Below are positions 55,072 to 64,000 of a DNA stretch of 64,000 nucleotides, in pieces. Location of the stretch: positions 652,501 to 716,500 of the forward strand of contig NZ_CP045429.1 of NCBI RefSeq assembly GCF_005886805.2. Direction: 5' to 3'. The notes below the pieces were generated by a model. That model was given only the letters and a program-made list of their open reading frames with translations. It made no database searches and had not been told where the DNA came from. Numbering within the stretch: position 1 is the stretch's first letter; the number at the start of each line of letters is the position of its first letter. The position numbers and the translations under genes are program-made. This DNA comes from Pseudoalteromonas rubra (GTDB taxonomy: Bacteria; Pseudomonadota; Gammaproteobacteria; Enterobacterales; Alteromonadaceae).

Positions 55072-57012
55072 ATGGCTGTAGTATCTATGCGTGTTTCTAC
55101 CTTTACCCGGCTGCTTGCCGTGTTACTGGCCTTGGCCAGTATCGTGCTTGCTGCCACTTTGTTTTGGGCCAGTCAGGTCTTTAGTGAATTAGACAAACAA
55201 AACAACGCCTATGTTACGCTGAAAAACACCATACTGATCGATTTAGCCGGTACGATCGAAGACTATCTGAGCAGTGGCGACAGCCAGGAGCTCAGTAAAG
55301 CCAGCGGACAAATAGCGCAACTTAAACAACAGCAATTGACAGCGTTGCCTTCAACCCTTGCCAGCGATATGACCAGTCAGCTTGATGCACTCGATGCGGA
55401 CATCAATGGCAAGTATCGCGCGTTGGGCAAGCTGTCGGGCAATGAAATGGCATTACTGGACAATGCCATCAGGCAGATGTCAGGCTCGGCGTCATCATTA
55501 ATGAGTTACACCGCCAAAGCCCCTGAACATCCGCTTGCACCGCGTTACTATGCACTGGCTTCAGACTATTATGGTGAAGTGACCAACCTGAGCATTTACA
55601 CCTACCAGCTCGTGATCCATTTTGAGCAGCAAACACGTCAGAACCTGATGAACAGTGTGCGTCGTCTTCAGGAGCTGGCGCAACAAATCGATCGCCTTGG
55701 CAATCTGGGCGTAATGAGTGAAATTGATGAAGATGAGCTGTTTTTGGGCGCGGAAGCTGAAGATTTGGCTTTAGAAATTAAGGCCGAGCTGATCAGCTGG
55801 CCTAAGCGGTTTAGTCGCGATCTGGAAAACACCCTGGCCCAGGCCGAGCAGCGTCAGCAGGGTATGGCGCAGTTAAGAGGTGATATTAAGGATATTTCGG
55901 CACTGGTGCTGAGTGCTGAAGTGGCACTACAAGCCGAGCAGAATTCACTGAAGAAAAACGTGTTTACTATCTTTGGCGTGGCGATCGGCTTGCTGGTACT
56001 GTTGGCCATTGCTGTTTACATCGTCCAGTTTAGCCAGGTATTGACGCCACTGCGTCAGTTACGTAATGGCTTTGCGTTCCTGATAGAGAGCAATGAGTTG
56101 AAAAACATCGACAGTCAGAATGCCAATACTGAAATTGGTGAAATCGCCAGTTACTTTAACCAACTGATTGAACGTCAGCGCGGTGAAGCTGAGGAGCGCG
56201 AACAAATGCTGGCGGTGATCAATGACTTTATGCAGGATATGAATACCAACCTGGCCAGTATCAGCGAACTGGCTGAGACCACCTCAACACAAGTAGAGCA
56301 GAACCAGGACCAGCTGGATGAGATTAAAGCGCTGGGTCTGGAAGCCAGCGAAATCAACCAACAGGTATCAGATAATGCGGGTGAAACCTTCTCTGCGATG
56401 AAACAAAGTGTCGGTTACGCTGAATCGATGCTAAGCGCAAGTTCCAGCACACAACAACGGGTAGAGCAAGGCTTGTCCAGCCTTAATGAGCTACTCAATG
56501 GCGTTGCCGATGTGGGCAAAGTGATCGAAATGATCCGCACCATTGCAGAACAAACCAATTTGCTGGCACTGAACGCCGCCATTGAATCAGCGCGTGCGGG
56601 TGAGCATGGGCGCGGGTTTGCTGTTGTGGCCGATGAGGTGCGTAAGCTGGCGCAGCAAACGCAGGATTCACTCTCTGATATCAATGAACAACTGAATATT
56701 CTCAGTGATAACTCAAGCAAAGTGTCTTCACAGATCAGCGCACTGGCTGATGAAGCACAGCAACAGACAGAGCATGCTCAGGAGTTAAAGGGGAACTCTG
56801 AAGGCGTCGCAGAGCGCGCGCAAAGTGCCAGTCAGGTCGCTGAACATGCCATGGAACTGGCGCAGCAGCAAAGTACATTGGTCGATAACTTCAGCAGCGC
56901 AATGGCCACGATGAAGCAGCAGGTGAATGGCTCTAACCAGCAGGTACGTGATATTCAGCACAGCCTGCAAGAGCAAATGGCCAAGATCCGTGAGAGTATC
57001 GGGATTCGATAA
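55072..57012 (+). CDS. Methyl-accepting chemotaxis protein
   Basis: The 646-residue receptor has two membrane helices (about 10-31 and 302-325) enclosing a periplasmic sensor of about 270 residues, a HAMP region (about 325-380) and a signalling domain with the hairpin tip [39 protein letters not shown] (split here as [16 protein letters not shown] and following) near 493-530. It would pass ligand signals to CheA/CheW. The sensor is alpha-rich; its ligand is unknown. The start is ATG 55072 or ATG 55087, neither with a clear ribosome-binding site. No che genes are nearby. Confidence 0.9.
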   Translation: MAVVSMRVSTFTRLLAVLLALASIVLAATLFWASQVFSELDKQNNAYVTLKNTILIDLAGTIEDYLSSGDSQELSKASGQIAQLKQQQLTALPSTLASDMTSQLDALDADINGKYRALGKLSGNEMALLDNAIRQMSGSASSLMSYTAKAPEHPLAPRYYALASDYYGEVTNLSIYTYQLVIHFEQQTRQNLMNSVRRLQELAQQIDRLGNLGVMSEIDEDELFLGAEAEDLALEIKAELISWPKRFSRDLENTLAQAEQRQQGMAQLRGDIKDISALVLSAEVALQAEQNSLKKNVFTIFGVAIGLLVLLAIAVYIVQFSQVLTPLRQLRNGFAFLIESNELKNIDSQNANTEIGEIASYFNQLIERQRGEAEEREQMLAVINDFMQDMNTNLASISELAETTSTQVEQNQDQLDEIKALGLEASEINQQVSDNAGETFSAMKQSVGYAESMLSASSSTQQRVEQGLSSLNELLNGVADVGKVIEMIRTIAEQTNLLALNAAIESARAGEHGRGFAVVADEVRKLAQQTQDSLSDINEQLNILSDNSSKVSSQISALADEAQQQTEHAQELKGNSEGVAERAQSASQVAEHAMELAQQQSTLVDNFSSAMATMKQQVNGSNQQVRDIQHSLQEQMAKIRESIGIR

Positions 57013-57038
57013 CCGTTGCGGTCATTGAGTTAACTTAT

Positions 57039-57066
57039 CTGCTCGCCTGACGTGTTAAGCGAGCAG
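57039..57066 (+). terminator. Hairpin after the chemoreceptor gene
   Basis: CTGCTCGC / GCGAGCAG with a 12-nt loop. T-tract absent. Confidence 0.45.
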
Positions 57067-57151
57067 AGGCCCTGGCTGTTCTTTTCTGGTAAGTCGTCGG
57101 ATCTTTGCTAATACTTGCCAATGCATGATGGAAAAGTAAGGACAGCACACA

Positions 57152-58159
57152 ATGAATTGGCTAGCCAAAGCGCTGACTGCGGGCATGCTCTCCGTGAGCG
57201 TCGGGTCAGGCTTGATTGCCTGTACTGACAGTACCCAGCAGGGCGACCCGGACTTCACACCCCAAAATACTGAACGGCGTTTCTCAGCAGATAGTAGCCC
57301 ATTGGTGTTGTTTGATGAGGCACACCATAACTTTCTGACTATGCATGGCCGCTATCGGGCCTTCACTCAGGTATTGCAAAGTGATGGCTATACTGTGAGA
57401 GCCAGCAGTCAGCCATTCAGCACAGCACACTTAAACCAGGCTGATATTCTTGTGATAGCCAATGCGCTGGACCGTAATCGCACAGACTGGAGCCCTCCCT
57501 TTGGTAAGGCGTTTACAGCGCAAGAGGTGAGCGCCGTTATCGGCTGGATAGAGCAGGGCGGATCGCTGTTTTTAGTGGCGGATCATACGCCGTTTCCCCG
57601 CGTGATCGATAACCTGACAACAGCACTGGGCGTTGAATTCAGTCATGGTCATGTGGGTGAAGCGCAGTTTAGTACCGCTGATAATACCCTCGCACAACAC
57701 GCCATCTCACTGGCCGTGGTGCCCGCATTGAGAACCTTGCCCGGCGCGGTGTCTATGACCGGGTTTGGCGTTACCAGTGCGGTTGGCGGGGCTGCATCAG
57801 CCGCGGCAGAGCAATCGACAGGTCAAATCGAGCAGGTGCGCTCCTTTGGCGGGTCGGCATTCAAAGTACCACTAGGTGCTGTTTCGTTACTGACGCTTGG
57901 CTCAGGGAAGATAGCGGTGACACCAGAGGTCCCCTTTCAGATCACAGCCGACAGTCCTCGTGTGGATGTCGCAGGCTGGAGCCAGGGCGCCGTATTCGAG
58001 CTTGGGAAAGGCCGCGTTGCGGTATTTGCTGAAGGCATGATGTTCTCATCTCAGGTTGATAGCAAAACTGGTAAAAAATATGGTCTGGCTTCTGCCGGTG
58101 CTGAGCACAATGAGGGGTTTTTGCTGAATGTCATGAGCTGGCTGGCCCGCGCTGAGTAA
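57152..58159 (+). CDS. DUF4350-like lipoprotein
   Basis: The 335-residue protein has a lipoprotein signal peptide (lipobox LIAC, Cys near 24) and a GATase-like or DUF4350-like alpha/beta domain (LVLFDEAHHNFLTMHGRYRA near 50-70; ADILVIANAL near 100; GGSLFLVADHTPF near 136-148). Similar domains occur in proteins of unknown function that may bind or sense small molecules. ATG 57152 begins the signal peptide. The neighbours do not suggest a role. Confidence 0.75.
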   Translation: MNWLAKALTAGMLSVSVGSGLIACTDSTQQGDPDFTPQNTERRFSADSSPLVLFDEAHHNFLTMHGRYRAFTQVLQSDGYTVRASSQPFSTAHLNQADILVIANALDRNRTDWSPPFGKAFTAQEVSAVIGWIEQGGSLFLVADHTPFPRVIDNLTTALGVEFSHGHVGEAQFSTADNTLAQHAISLAVVPALRTLPGAVSMTGFGVTSAVGGAASAAAEQSTGQIEQVRSFGGSAFKVPLGAVSLLTLGSGKIAVTPEVPFQITADSPRVDVAGWSQGAVFELGKGRVAVFAEGMMFSSQVDSKTGKKYGLASAGAEHNEGFLLNVMSWLARAE

Positions 58160-58282
58160 ACCAGAACACCCTCATGCCTAACTTTGCTACGCTAATTTGT
58201 GCGCTTATTTTGCAGCGACTATCTTTAACTAAGGTGGTCGTATAACACCGTAAACAGTGAATATTGCAAAGCAGGAGCCACA

Positions 58283-59842
58283 ATGAGCGACGGTAATTTA
58301 ACGGAGAACTTTGAACATAAACTCAATCTGCGCAGCCTGGAGGCAGGTGACTACGCAGATCTTAAAGAAGTCATGGCCATTGTTTACCCTGATTTAGGCG
58401 GGGCACCTTCAGAAAAGCAGTTTAAGGCTCAGCTCTCTAGTTTTCCCGAAGGCCAGATCTGTATTGAGGATCATGGTAAAGTCGTCGCAGCTGCGTTCTC
58501 ATTGATTGTGGATTACGACAAGTTTGGCGATCATCACACCTATGAGGAGATCACCGGCGATGCCTATCTGACCACTCATGACCCACTCGGCGACGTGTTG
58601 TACGGCGCAGAAGTCTTTGTGCATCCCGATTATCAGGGGATGCGCCTGGGGAGGCGGTTATATGAAGCCAGAAAAGAGCTCTGCCAGAGTCTCAATCTTA
58701 AGTCGATTGTGGCAGGCGGGCGTATTCCCAACTATCAGCACCATGCCAGTGAGATGTCGCCACAGAAATATATTGAACTGGTCAAAAAGAAAGAAATTTA
58801 CGACCCCATTTTGAGCTTTCAACTGTCCAACGATTTTGAGGTTAAACGGGTGCTTAATAAATACCTCCCCGAAGACAAAGAATCGAAAGGCTATGCCACT
58901 TTACTGGAATGGACCAATCTTTACTACGAACGCAATGAAGTGCCGCTGTTTGGTGCGGTGAAGAAGTCGGCCAGGGTCGGCTGTGTGCAGTGGCAAATGC
59001 GGCCATTGCATTCTGTGGAAGAGCTGACACAGCATGTGGAGTTTTTTATTGACGCGCTGGCTGACTATCAATGTGATCTGGCGTTGTTACCCGAGCTGTT
59101 TAATGCGCCCCTGATGGGTATTGAAGCACACGAAAGTTCACTGGACTCAATCAAAGCGCTGGCTGAGTTCTCGACAGAAGTGGTGGAGGCTATTTCGCAT
59201 CTGGCAGTGAGTTATAACATCAATATCATCGCCGGCTCCATCCCGGTGATTGAAGACAAAGCCCTCTACAATGTGTCCTATTTCTGCCGTCGTGATGGCA
59301 CCATTGAATCGCAAACCAAGATCCACCCGACTCCCTATGAAAAAAGTACCTGGATCATGCAAGGTGGCGACAGTCTGAACGTGTTTGATACCGATTTTGG
59401 AAAAATAGGCATCCTCATTTGCTATGATGTGGAATTCCCTGAACTGGGGCGGTTACTCTCAGAGCAGGGCATGCAGATCTTGTTTGTCCCATTCTGGACA
59501 GATACCAAAAATGCTTATTTACGGGTACGCTGTTGTGCCCAAGCCCGCGCCATAGAGAACGAATGCTATGTGGTGACGGCAGGCAGTGTGGGTAACTTAC
59601 CTAAGGTCGATGGCGCAGATATCCAGTACGCCCAGTCTGCGGTGTTCTCGCCCTCAGATTTTGCATTTCCTCACGATGCCACTATGGCCGAAACCACCCC
59701 CAACACAGAGATGACTCTGATAGTCGACTTGGATCTGGAGAAGTTACACGAGTTGCGTCACGAGGGCTCCGTCAGAAACTATCTGGACAGAAGGCGGGAC
59801 CTGTATCGAATTAACTGGCTGGGCGAGCAAAAAGTTAAGTGA
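58283..59842 (+). CDS. GNAT acetyltransferase-nitrilase fusion
   Basis: The 519-residue protein joins an N-terminal GNAT domain (about 12-215; VHPDYQGMRLGRRLYEARKE is the acetyl-CoA-binding region) to a C-terminal carbon-nitrogen hydrolase domain (about 230-515). The Glu-Lys-Cys triad of the nitrilase fold is visible in LLPELFN, TKIHPTPYEK and GILICYDVEFPE. Fusions of this layout are widespread and predicted to modify and hydrolyse an amide. The substrate is unknown. GGAG precedes the ATG. A terminator follows. Confidence 0.9.
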   Translation: MSDGNLTENFEHKLNLRSLEAGDYADLKEVMAIVYPDLGGAPSEKQFKAQLSSFPEGQICIEDHGKVVAAAFSLIVDYDKFGDHHTYEEITGDAYLTTHDPLGDVLYGAEVFVHPDYQGMRLGRRLYEARKELCQSLNLKSIVAGGRIPNYQHHASEMSPQKYIELVKKKEIYDPILSFQLSNDFEVKRVLNKYLPEDKESKGYATLLEWTNLYYERNEVPLFGAVKKSARVGCVQWQMRPLHSVEELTQHVEFFIDALADYQCDLALLPELFNAPLMGIEAHESSLDSIKALAEFSTEVVEAISHLAVSYNINIIAGSIPVIEDKALYNVSYFCRRDGTIESQTKIHPTPYEKSTWIMQGGDSLNVFDTDFGKIGILICYDVEFPELGRLLSEQGMQILFVPFWTDTKNAYLRVRCCAQARAIENECYVVTAGSVGNLPKVDGADIQYAQSAVFSPSDFAFPHDATMAETTPNTEMTLIVDLDLEKLHELRHEGSVRNYLDRRRDLYRINWLGEQKVK

Positions 59843-59898
59843 TTGGGATAGGCGCATGTGGTGAACATGCGCTGAGACTATGGCTGCTCAGAAGAGCT

Positions 59899-59924
59899 AC
59901 CCAGCACCTGAGTGCTGGGTTTGT
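59899..59924. terminator. Terminator between the fusion gene and the protease operon
   Basis: ACCCAGCAC / GTGCTGGGT with a 4-nt loop, then TTTGT. Confidence 0.8.
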
Positions 59925-59931
59925 ATACCCG

Positions 59932-60357
59932 CTACTCTGACTCCAGGCCCTCGATATCAATACCAAATTGGGTGCTGGTCACCCCTGCCAGGCCCTCGAT
60001 ATGGGCTTTAAAGGCATTCAGCTCTGTACCAGGTTGTGCTGCGAAGATGGCACGATTGGCCCGTACATAAACCAGTTCCAGGTTATGTGCCGCAGCAAAT
60101 TCCTGTGCATTGATGAGCGGCTCCAGCTCTGCAACCACTTCACCAGTTAAAATGTAGGTGGTGCCGGTTTTCGCATCTGTGATTGCTACACCTGTTAGCA
60201 AGTGCTCACTGGCAGACAAGTAACTTTTTCCATTGAGCGTCACGCTATGGCTGAGTGTCGCACTGAGCGGTTGTGCTTCATACACTTCGTTACTGGATGC
60301 ACTGGCAGTTGAAATTCCGCAGGCAAGTAATGCGGTGGTGAGTAAGTATTTTTTCAT
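59932..60357 (-). CDS. Probable external chaperone of the subtilase (ASP ORF2-like)
   Basis: The 141-residue protein has a signal peptide (about 1-20, ISTASA) and is otherwise a small alpha/beta protein with no catalytic motif. It lies 11 bp after the subtilase gene on the same strand. In Aeromonas sobria the secreted protease ASP needs a chaperone encoded just downstream (ORF2) because it lacks a propeptide. The size, signal peptide, order and partner are the same here, so a maturation chaperone that also inhibits the protease is inferred. The tail ends acidic (GIDIEGLESE). The assignment rests on context, not an established alignment. Confidence 0.65.
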   Translation of the reverse strand: MKKYLLTTALLACGISTASASSNEVYEAQPLSATLSHSVTLNGKSYLSASEHLLTGVAITDAKTGTTYILTGEVVAELEPLINAQEFAAAHNLELVYVRANRAIFAAQPGTELNAFKAHIEGLAGVTSTQFGIDIEGLESE

Positions 60358-60368
60358 GTCAGTACTCC

Positions 60369-62177
60369 TTATTTACGACCGATGAAGCGAATGTCCCACG
60401 ACTTCAGCAGGCCATTGTCTGAATTGTTTCTGTGCACCATGTTGACGTTGGGCGCACCAGCTGCACGCGGGTCGAAAACATAGAATTCGTCCTGAGCTGC
60501 TGTATCGATGACACGAAGGGTCCATTCACCTTGTGCCTGCTCACCATAGAAGTGATGTGTCAGCATTTGTGTATTTTCCATGCCGTTTTGCCCCAGGATG
60601 GTGCCTGTGCGTGGTGTCATGATCACACTGCGCGTACCTGATGGAGAAATCAGTTCAATGGCTAAATCTCTAGTGCTGGTGTGGTCGATGTTAACACGTA
60701 CCTGAATGGCATCGACTGTCATCACTTCTGTTGACTGATAAGTGCTTGATACCCCATTGATATCGCCATCTGGAATGGCACTGTTAGCTGTCACTGTAAA
60801 GCGTTCAGTTTGTGTGAACTGACCCAGCTGTTGGTCATAGAAGCGCGCCATGTTGACGGCTGCGTCAACGTCTACTGCACCGAAGCCATAGAAGTTATGG
60901 AAGGCATAGCCTGCAGCGTTGGTTTGCCAGGCGTCAATGGCCTGATAGCTGACCGTGTCACCTTGCGCAGTTTCAAACGACAGTGCCACACCGGCGTTAT
61001 CCGGATCGATTTGTCTGGCGGTGCTGGCCAGTATGTGACGCACATCTTGCCAGCTCAATGCCGGGTTGGCAGACATGATCAGGGCAATGGCACCCGCGGC
61101 ACTTGGGGCTGCCGAAGACGTCCCGTTGAAGCGCGCGCCATAATCACAGTTCGGATCTAATGGATGGCCACCATGTAAGTCATTGCGACCATAAGCCGGG
61201 TTGTAGCCAGCATCACAGCCGGTCAGATCGGTCGTGACCATTGCCGGGGTATAGACACCATATTGACCGCCCGTGGCTGATACGAATACTGCTGAACCAA
61301 CGGTGGAGTATGAAGACAACTGGCCATCGGCGTTGTAGGCCGACACAACCATATTCCAAAATGAGGTATCCATTTGCTCCAGGTTGACGTTCTGTAAAGG
61401 CAGGCCATGGTTGTTGTTTTCAAAGCGCAGATAGCCGGAGCCAAAACGAGGGTCGGTAAAAGTTTGTCTGGCGTAGCCATTACCCGCAGATTTGACGAAC
61501 AGGGCACCACGTCCACCATGAGTGGTACGGGTGATCTCTTCCTGGGCATCTTCATAGGTTTTCAGCCAGGGATCGACTGTGTAGTCAAAGCTGTCTGGTG
61601 CAGACATAGTGCGGCCATAGCTTTGGTTAAAAATTCTTGGGAAATCAAAAGAATGTTTATTATAGCCATCTGAGTACATGCCGTGCGATTGTAGCCAGTT
61701 GGCGGTATTGTAGTTGCCTGATGAGATCAGATTAAAGCCCACAATACCGGCGCGTGGTGCGATGCCTCGTCCACCAATGCCGTTAAAGGCACTGGCAGCA
61801 ATGATCCCGGCAACCGACGTGCCGTGACGATCTGTGGGGCCACCAGGGACCAGATCCGGTGTATCAGTGGTAAAGTTCCATGAACCAGGGCGCACGTTGT
61901 CGCGCAGATCCGGGTGGGTTAGCTCTACGGCGCCATCGATCACCGCGGCTGTCACACCTGTGCCCAAAATGCCCAGCGCATGGGTCAGTGACAAGTTCAT
62001 GTCTTCACCGGCTTTACCACCTCTGTCAGAGAATGCTGCCTGACCTGTATTTTGCAAATGCCACTGATGAGAGACCAACGGATCGCCAGGCATTAGTGGA
62101 TAGTCGTTAGCCGAGACGGCTACGCTGTGGGTAGCAGCAATACAGGCTGCCAGTATTGTAAGCTTAGTTCTTATCAT
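60369..62177 (-). CDS. Kexin-like subtilisin-family protease with P-domain (ASP-like)
   Basis: The 602-residue S8 protease has a signal peptide (about 1-23, AVSA) followed at once by the catalytic domain: there is no N-terminal propeptide. The triad is Asp81 (AVIDGAVELTHPDL), His118 (DRHGTSVAG) and Ser354 (NGTSSAAPSAAG), with oxyanion Asn233 in AGNG. A proprotein-convertase P-domain fills about 450-600 (LAIELISPSGTRSVIMTPR). This layout resembles the Aeromonas sobria kexin-like protease ASP. It is probably exported across both membranes and folded with the help of the downstream gene. Confidence 0.92.
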   Translation of the reverse strand: MIRTKLTILAACIAATHSVAVSANDYPLMPGDPLVSHQWHLQNTGQAAFSDRGGKAGEDMNLSLTHALGILGTGVTAAVIDGAVELTHPDLRDNVRPGSWNFTTDTPDLVPGGPTDRHGTSVAGIIAASAFNGIGGRGIAPRAGIVGFNLISSGNYNTANWLQSHGMYSDGYNKHSFDFPRIFNQSYGRTMSAPDSFDYTVDPWLKTYEDAQEEITRTTHGGRGALFVKSAGNGYARQTFTDPRFGSGYLRFENNNHGLPLQNVNLEQMDTSFWNMVVSAYNADGQLSSYSTVGSAVFVSATGGQYGVYTPAMVTTDLTGCDAGYNPAYGRNDLHGGHPLDPNCDYGARFNGTSSAAPSAAGAIALIMSANPALSWQDVRHILASTARQIDPDNAGVALSFETAQGDTVSYQAIDAWQTNAAGYAFHNFYGFGAVDVDAAVNMARFYDQQLGQFTQTERFTVTANSAIPDGDINGVSSTYQSTEVMTVDAIQVRVNIDHTSTRDLAIELISPSGTRSVIMTPRTGTILGQNGMENTQMLTHHFYGEQAQGEWTLRVIDTAAQDEFYVFDPRAAGAPNVNMVHRNNSDNGLLKSWDIRFIGRK

Positions 62178-62450
62178 AAATTAGTTTCTTCTTATTTACA
62201 TTTGTACCTGTTGTTTTGCGTACCCTATATTGTCACATTTGAAAATGCAAGGTTGCGCCTTGTTTTCTTTATGGGTTTTTTTATTTGTTTTTTTGTTGCT
62301 TTTGACTGGTTGGTGTGGCTTTTTGCTTCAATCGCAAATGAGGCTGCTGGAACTGCATCAGATTGATCTAGCCAATGCAAAAGCACCCTGACTTTATCAT
62401 CCGTTTTTTTTCGCCTACATTTTTAGCATGAACACTTCTTTGACTTCAGT

Positions 62451-64000
62451 ATGGCTAAATTACCGGATGTAAAAATTTTGGACGGAACACCACAATTCGA
62501 TGCTGAACCTGCACAGTTTCCGCGCAGTATGAGTGAAACTGAGTTGCTTCAATTTCTGAAGTTGTCAATGGAGTATACGACCGATGAAATCTTATGGATA
62601 AGTTCTGACTCTGAAATCCTGTATCTCAACAGTGCTGCAAGTAAAAAACTGGGTTATGCAAAAGGTGAACTGATTGGATCGCAAATTTGGGTGTGCAACC
62701 CCAGTTTCGCACCAAAAAGCTGGGCTGAGTTTTGGTTGAGGGTGCAGAGTAACAAGCACATCGATTTCGAAACTCAACATCAGCATAAAACAGGCGCGCG
62801 TTTTCCTGTCAGGGTCCGTGGACATTTGGTTGAACATGGCGCTAAGAAGTCTTTGCTGGCATTTGTCTCTGATCTTGAAGTCCGTATGCATACATTGGGT
62901 GGAGCCAGTATGCAGATTGAAACTTTGCTCGAACAAGAAAGGCAAAAGTTTGCGGAGTTTGTGGATCTTGCACCGATTGGTATCGCCATTAACTATCTGG
63001 AAGATGGCCGGTTCGATTATATCAACGCAGAATTTAGTCGTTTTACGGGGTACAGTGTTGATGAACTAAATCAGATGGATTACTGGCAACTCACGCCAAA
63101 AAAATATGCTGATCAAGAAGCTAAGCAACTTGCTGACATGGCAGAAACGGGGCGTTATGGTCCATATCAGAAAGAGTATATTCATAAGCTAGGACACACC
63201 TTACCCGTATTGTTATCAGGCATTTTGATAACCGACGTCACTGGACAGGACTTTATATGGTCCGTCGTTCAGGACATTTCAAAACAAAAAGAAGTGGAAG
63301 AGCAAATTCGTGCGGCCAAGGAAAAGGCAGATGTCAGTGCATTTAGAATGCAATTAGCGAATGATTCTGCCGGGATAGGTGTATGGGAATGGGATTTGCT
63401 GACCAATGCACTGGTATGGGATGACTGGATGTATAGGTTGTATGGTATCTCGGAAGAGACATTTTCAGGTGCTTATGAAGCCTGGGAGAACAGTGTTCAC
63501 CCTGATGATATTGCCTCAGCTAGAGCTTTGCTTGAATCGGCAATCGCAGGAACAGGTTACTACGATACTGAGTTTAGAGTGGTCCATCCCGATGGGCGGA
63601 TAAGAACCATGAAAGCGACAGCTGAGGTGATCCGAAATGAGCAAAATCAGGCCGTTAAAGTCATTGGTGTTAACTATGATATCACTGAAAAAGTAACAGC
63701 AATGAAAACCATGATTAAGGCTAAGCAAGAAGCGGAAAACGCAGCTAAAGCTAAAAGTGATTTTCTTGCCAATATGAGCCATGAGATCCGGACGCCGATG
63801 AACGCCATATTGGGCGGGTTGCAATTGCTTGATCAGGCCAGGTTGGAATCTGATTTAAAAGTTATCTTGGATAATGCGGCTTTTTCAGCGCAAAGCTTGC
63901 TGACAGTTATCAATGATATTCTGGATTATTCTAAAATTGAGTCTAATCAGTTAACACTTGAGCAGGCGCCCTTTTCGTTGATCGATGTGTTGGATTCAGT
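62451..64000 (+). CDS. PAS-domain sensor histidine kinase (partial, right edge)
   Basis: An open frame runs from ATG 62451 to the window end, at least 516 codons with no stop. It has three PAS-like regions (about residues 35-140, 165-280 and 300-410) and a HisKA domain with the phospho-acceptor His in NMSHEIRTPMNAI (about 440-452). No membrane helix is visible, so it may be cytosolic. The hybrid-type HisKA and likely ATPase and receiver parts lie beyond the window. It is divergent from the subtilase gene. Confidence 0.92.
   Translation, partial: MAKLPDVKILDGTPQFDAEPAQFPRSMSETELLQFLKLSMEYTTDEILWISSDSEILYLNSAASKKLGYAKGELIGSQIWVCNPSFAPKSWAEFWLRVQSNKHIDFETQHQHKTGARFPVRVRGHLVEHGAKKSLLAFVSDLEVRMHTLGGASMQIETLLEQERQKFAEFVDLAPIGIAINYLEDGRFDYINAEFSRFTGYSVDELNQMDYWQLTPKKYADQEAKQLADMAETGRYGPYQKEYIHKLGHTLPVLLSGILITDVTGQDFIWSVVQDISKQKEVEEQIRAAKEKADVSAFRMQLANDSAGIGVWEWDLLTNALVWDDWMYRLYGISEETFSGAYEAWENSVHPDDIASARALLESAIAGTGYYDTEFRVVHPDGRIRTMKATAEVIRNEQNQAVKVIGVNYDITEKVTAMKTMIKAKQEAENAAKAKSDFLANMSHEIRTPMNAILGGLQLLDQARLESDLKVILDNAAFSAQSLLTVINDILDYSKIESNQLTLEQAPFSLIDVLDS

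Noticed and set aside
62127..62366. 79-codon hydrophobic frame upstream of the histidine kinase
   Set aside because: It starts inside the signal-peptide region of the subtilase gene on the other strand and its hydrophobicity follows from the T-rich promoter region.

Overview
The window is a 64-kb stretch of a gammaproteobacterial chromosome. The housekeeping genes (rpoH, plsC, rraB, mutS, recA, gltX, proB, prlC, rsmJ), an E. coli-like recA promoter, DUF3581, a FadL transporter, an Aeromonas-type subtilase/chaperone pair and a palindromic repeat beginning ATACCAATTT all point to Alteromonadales, most likely Pseudoalteromonas. This is inferred from family resemblance; no database was searched. 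I saw no rRNA, tRNA, CRISPR array, prophage or transposase gene.

Layout. 1-8250: the rpoH leader, with a perfect CIRCE-type palindrome and a phased array of its half-sites, then rpoH, plsC-rraB, an HD-GYP protein, a small membrane protein beside a Fur-box-like site, fadL and mutS. 8250-16900: pncC and SOS-controlled recA, a gene-poor kilobase holding one copy of a dispersed repeat, a large lipoprotein, a Crp-like regulator with a palindrome in its leader, an amidohydrolase and small proteins. 17000-31500: proB, a diguanylate cyclase, glutaredoxin, gltX, a gpx-ohrR redox operon, a LysR regulator divergent from a YqhD-like reductase, cytochrome b561, DUF3581, a second repeat copy, a porin, acs with a LuxR-type regulator downstream, and purU.

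31700-43300 is the most distinctive part. A single 1187-residue enzyme joins an adenylation domain, a carrier domain, an alpha-oxoamine synthase and an SCP2-like tail, which looks like a one-protein route to an alpha-aminoketone. It is followed by a zinc-starvation island: folE2, a dihydroorotase paralogue, DUF1826, a CobW-type GTPase and a MerC-like protein, with three Zur-box-like palindromes in front of the transcription units. A zinc-dependent M3 peptidase lipoprotein sits inside this island next to the best box.

43400-64000: an RTX-repeat protein with a Sec signal peptide divergent from a seven-repeat FG-GAP propeller protein, small membrane proteins and an AraC regulator, glutathione reductase, oligopeptidase A, a response regulator, rsmJ, a decayed coding fragment, a chemoreceptor, a lipoprotein, a GNAT-nitrilase fusion, a kexin-like subtilase without its own propeptide plus its probable external chaperone, and a PAS histidine kinase cut by the right edge.

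The genes that clearly work together are plsC-rraB (overlapping), gpx-ohrR, acs plus regulator, the zinc island, and protease plus chaperone. The rest are mostly single-gene units closed by intrinsic terminators.
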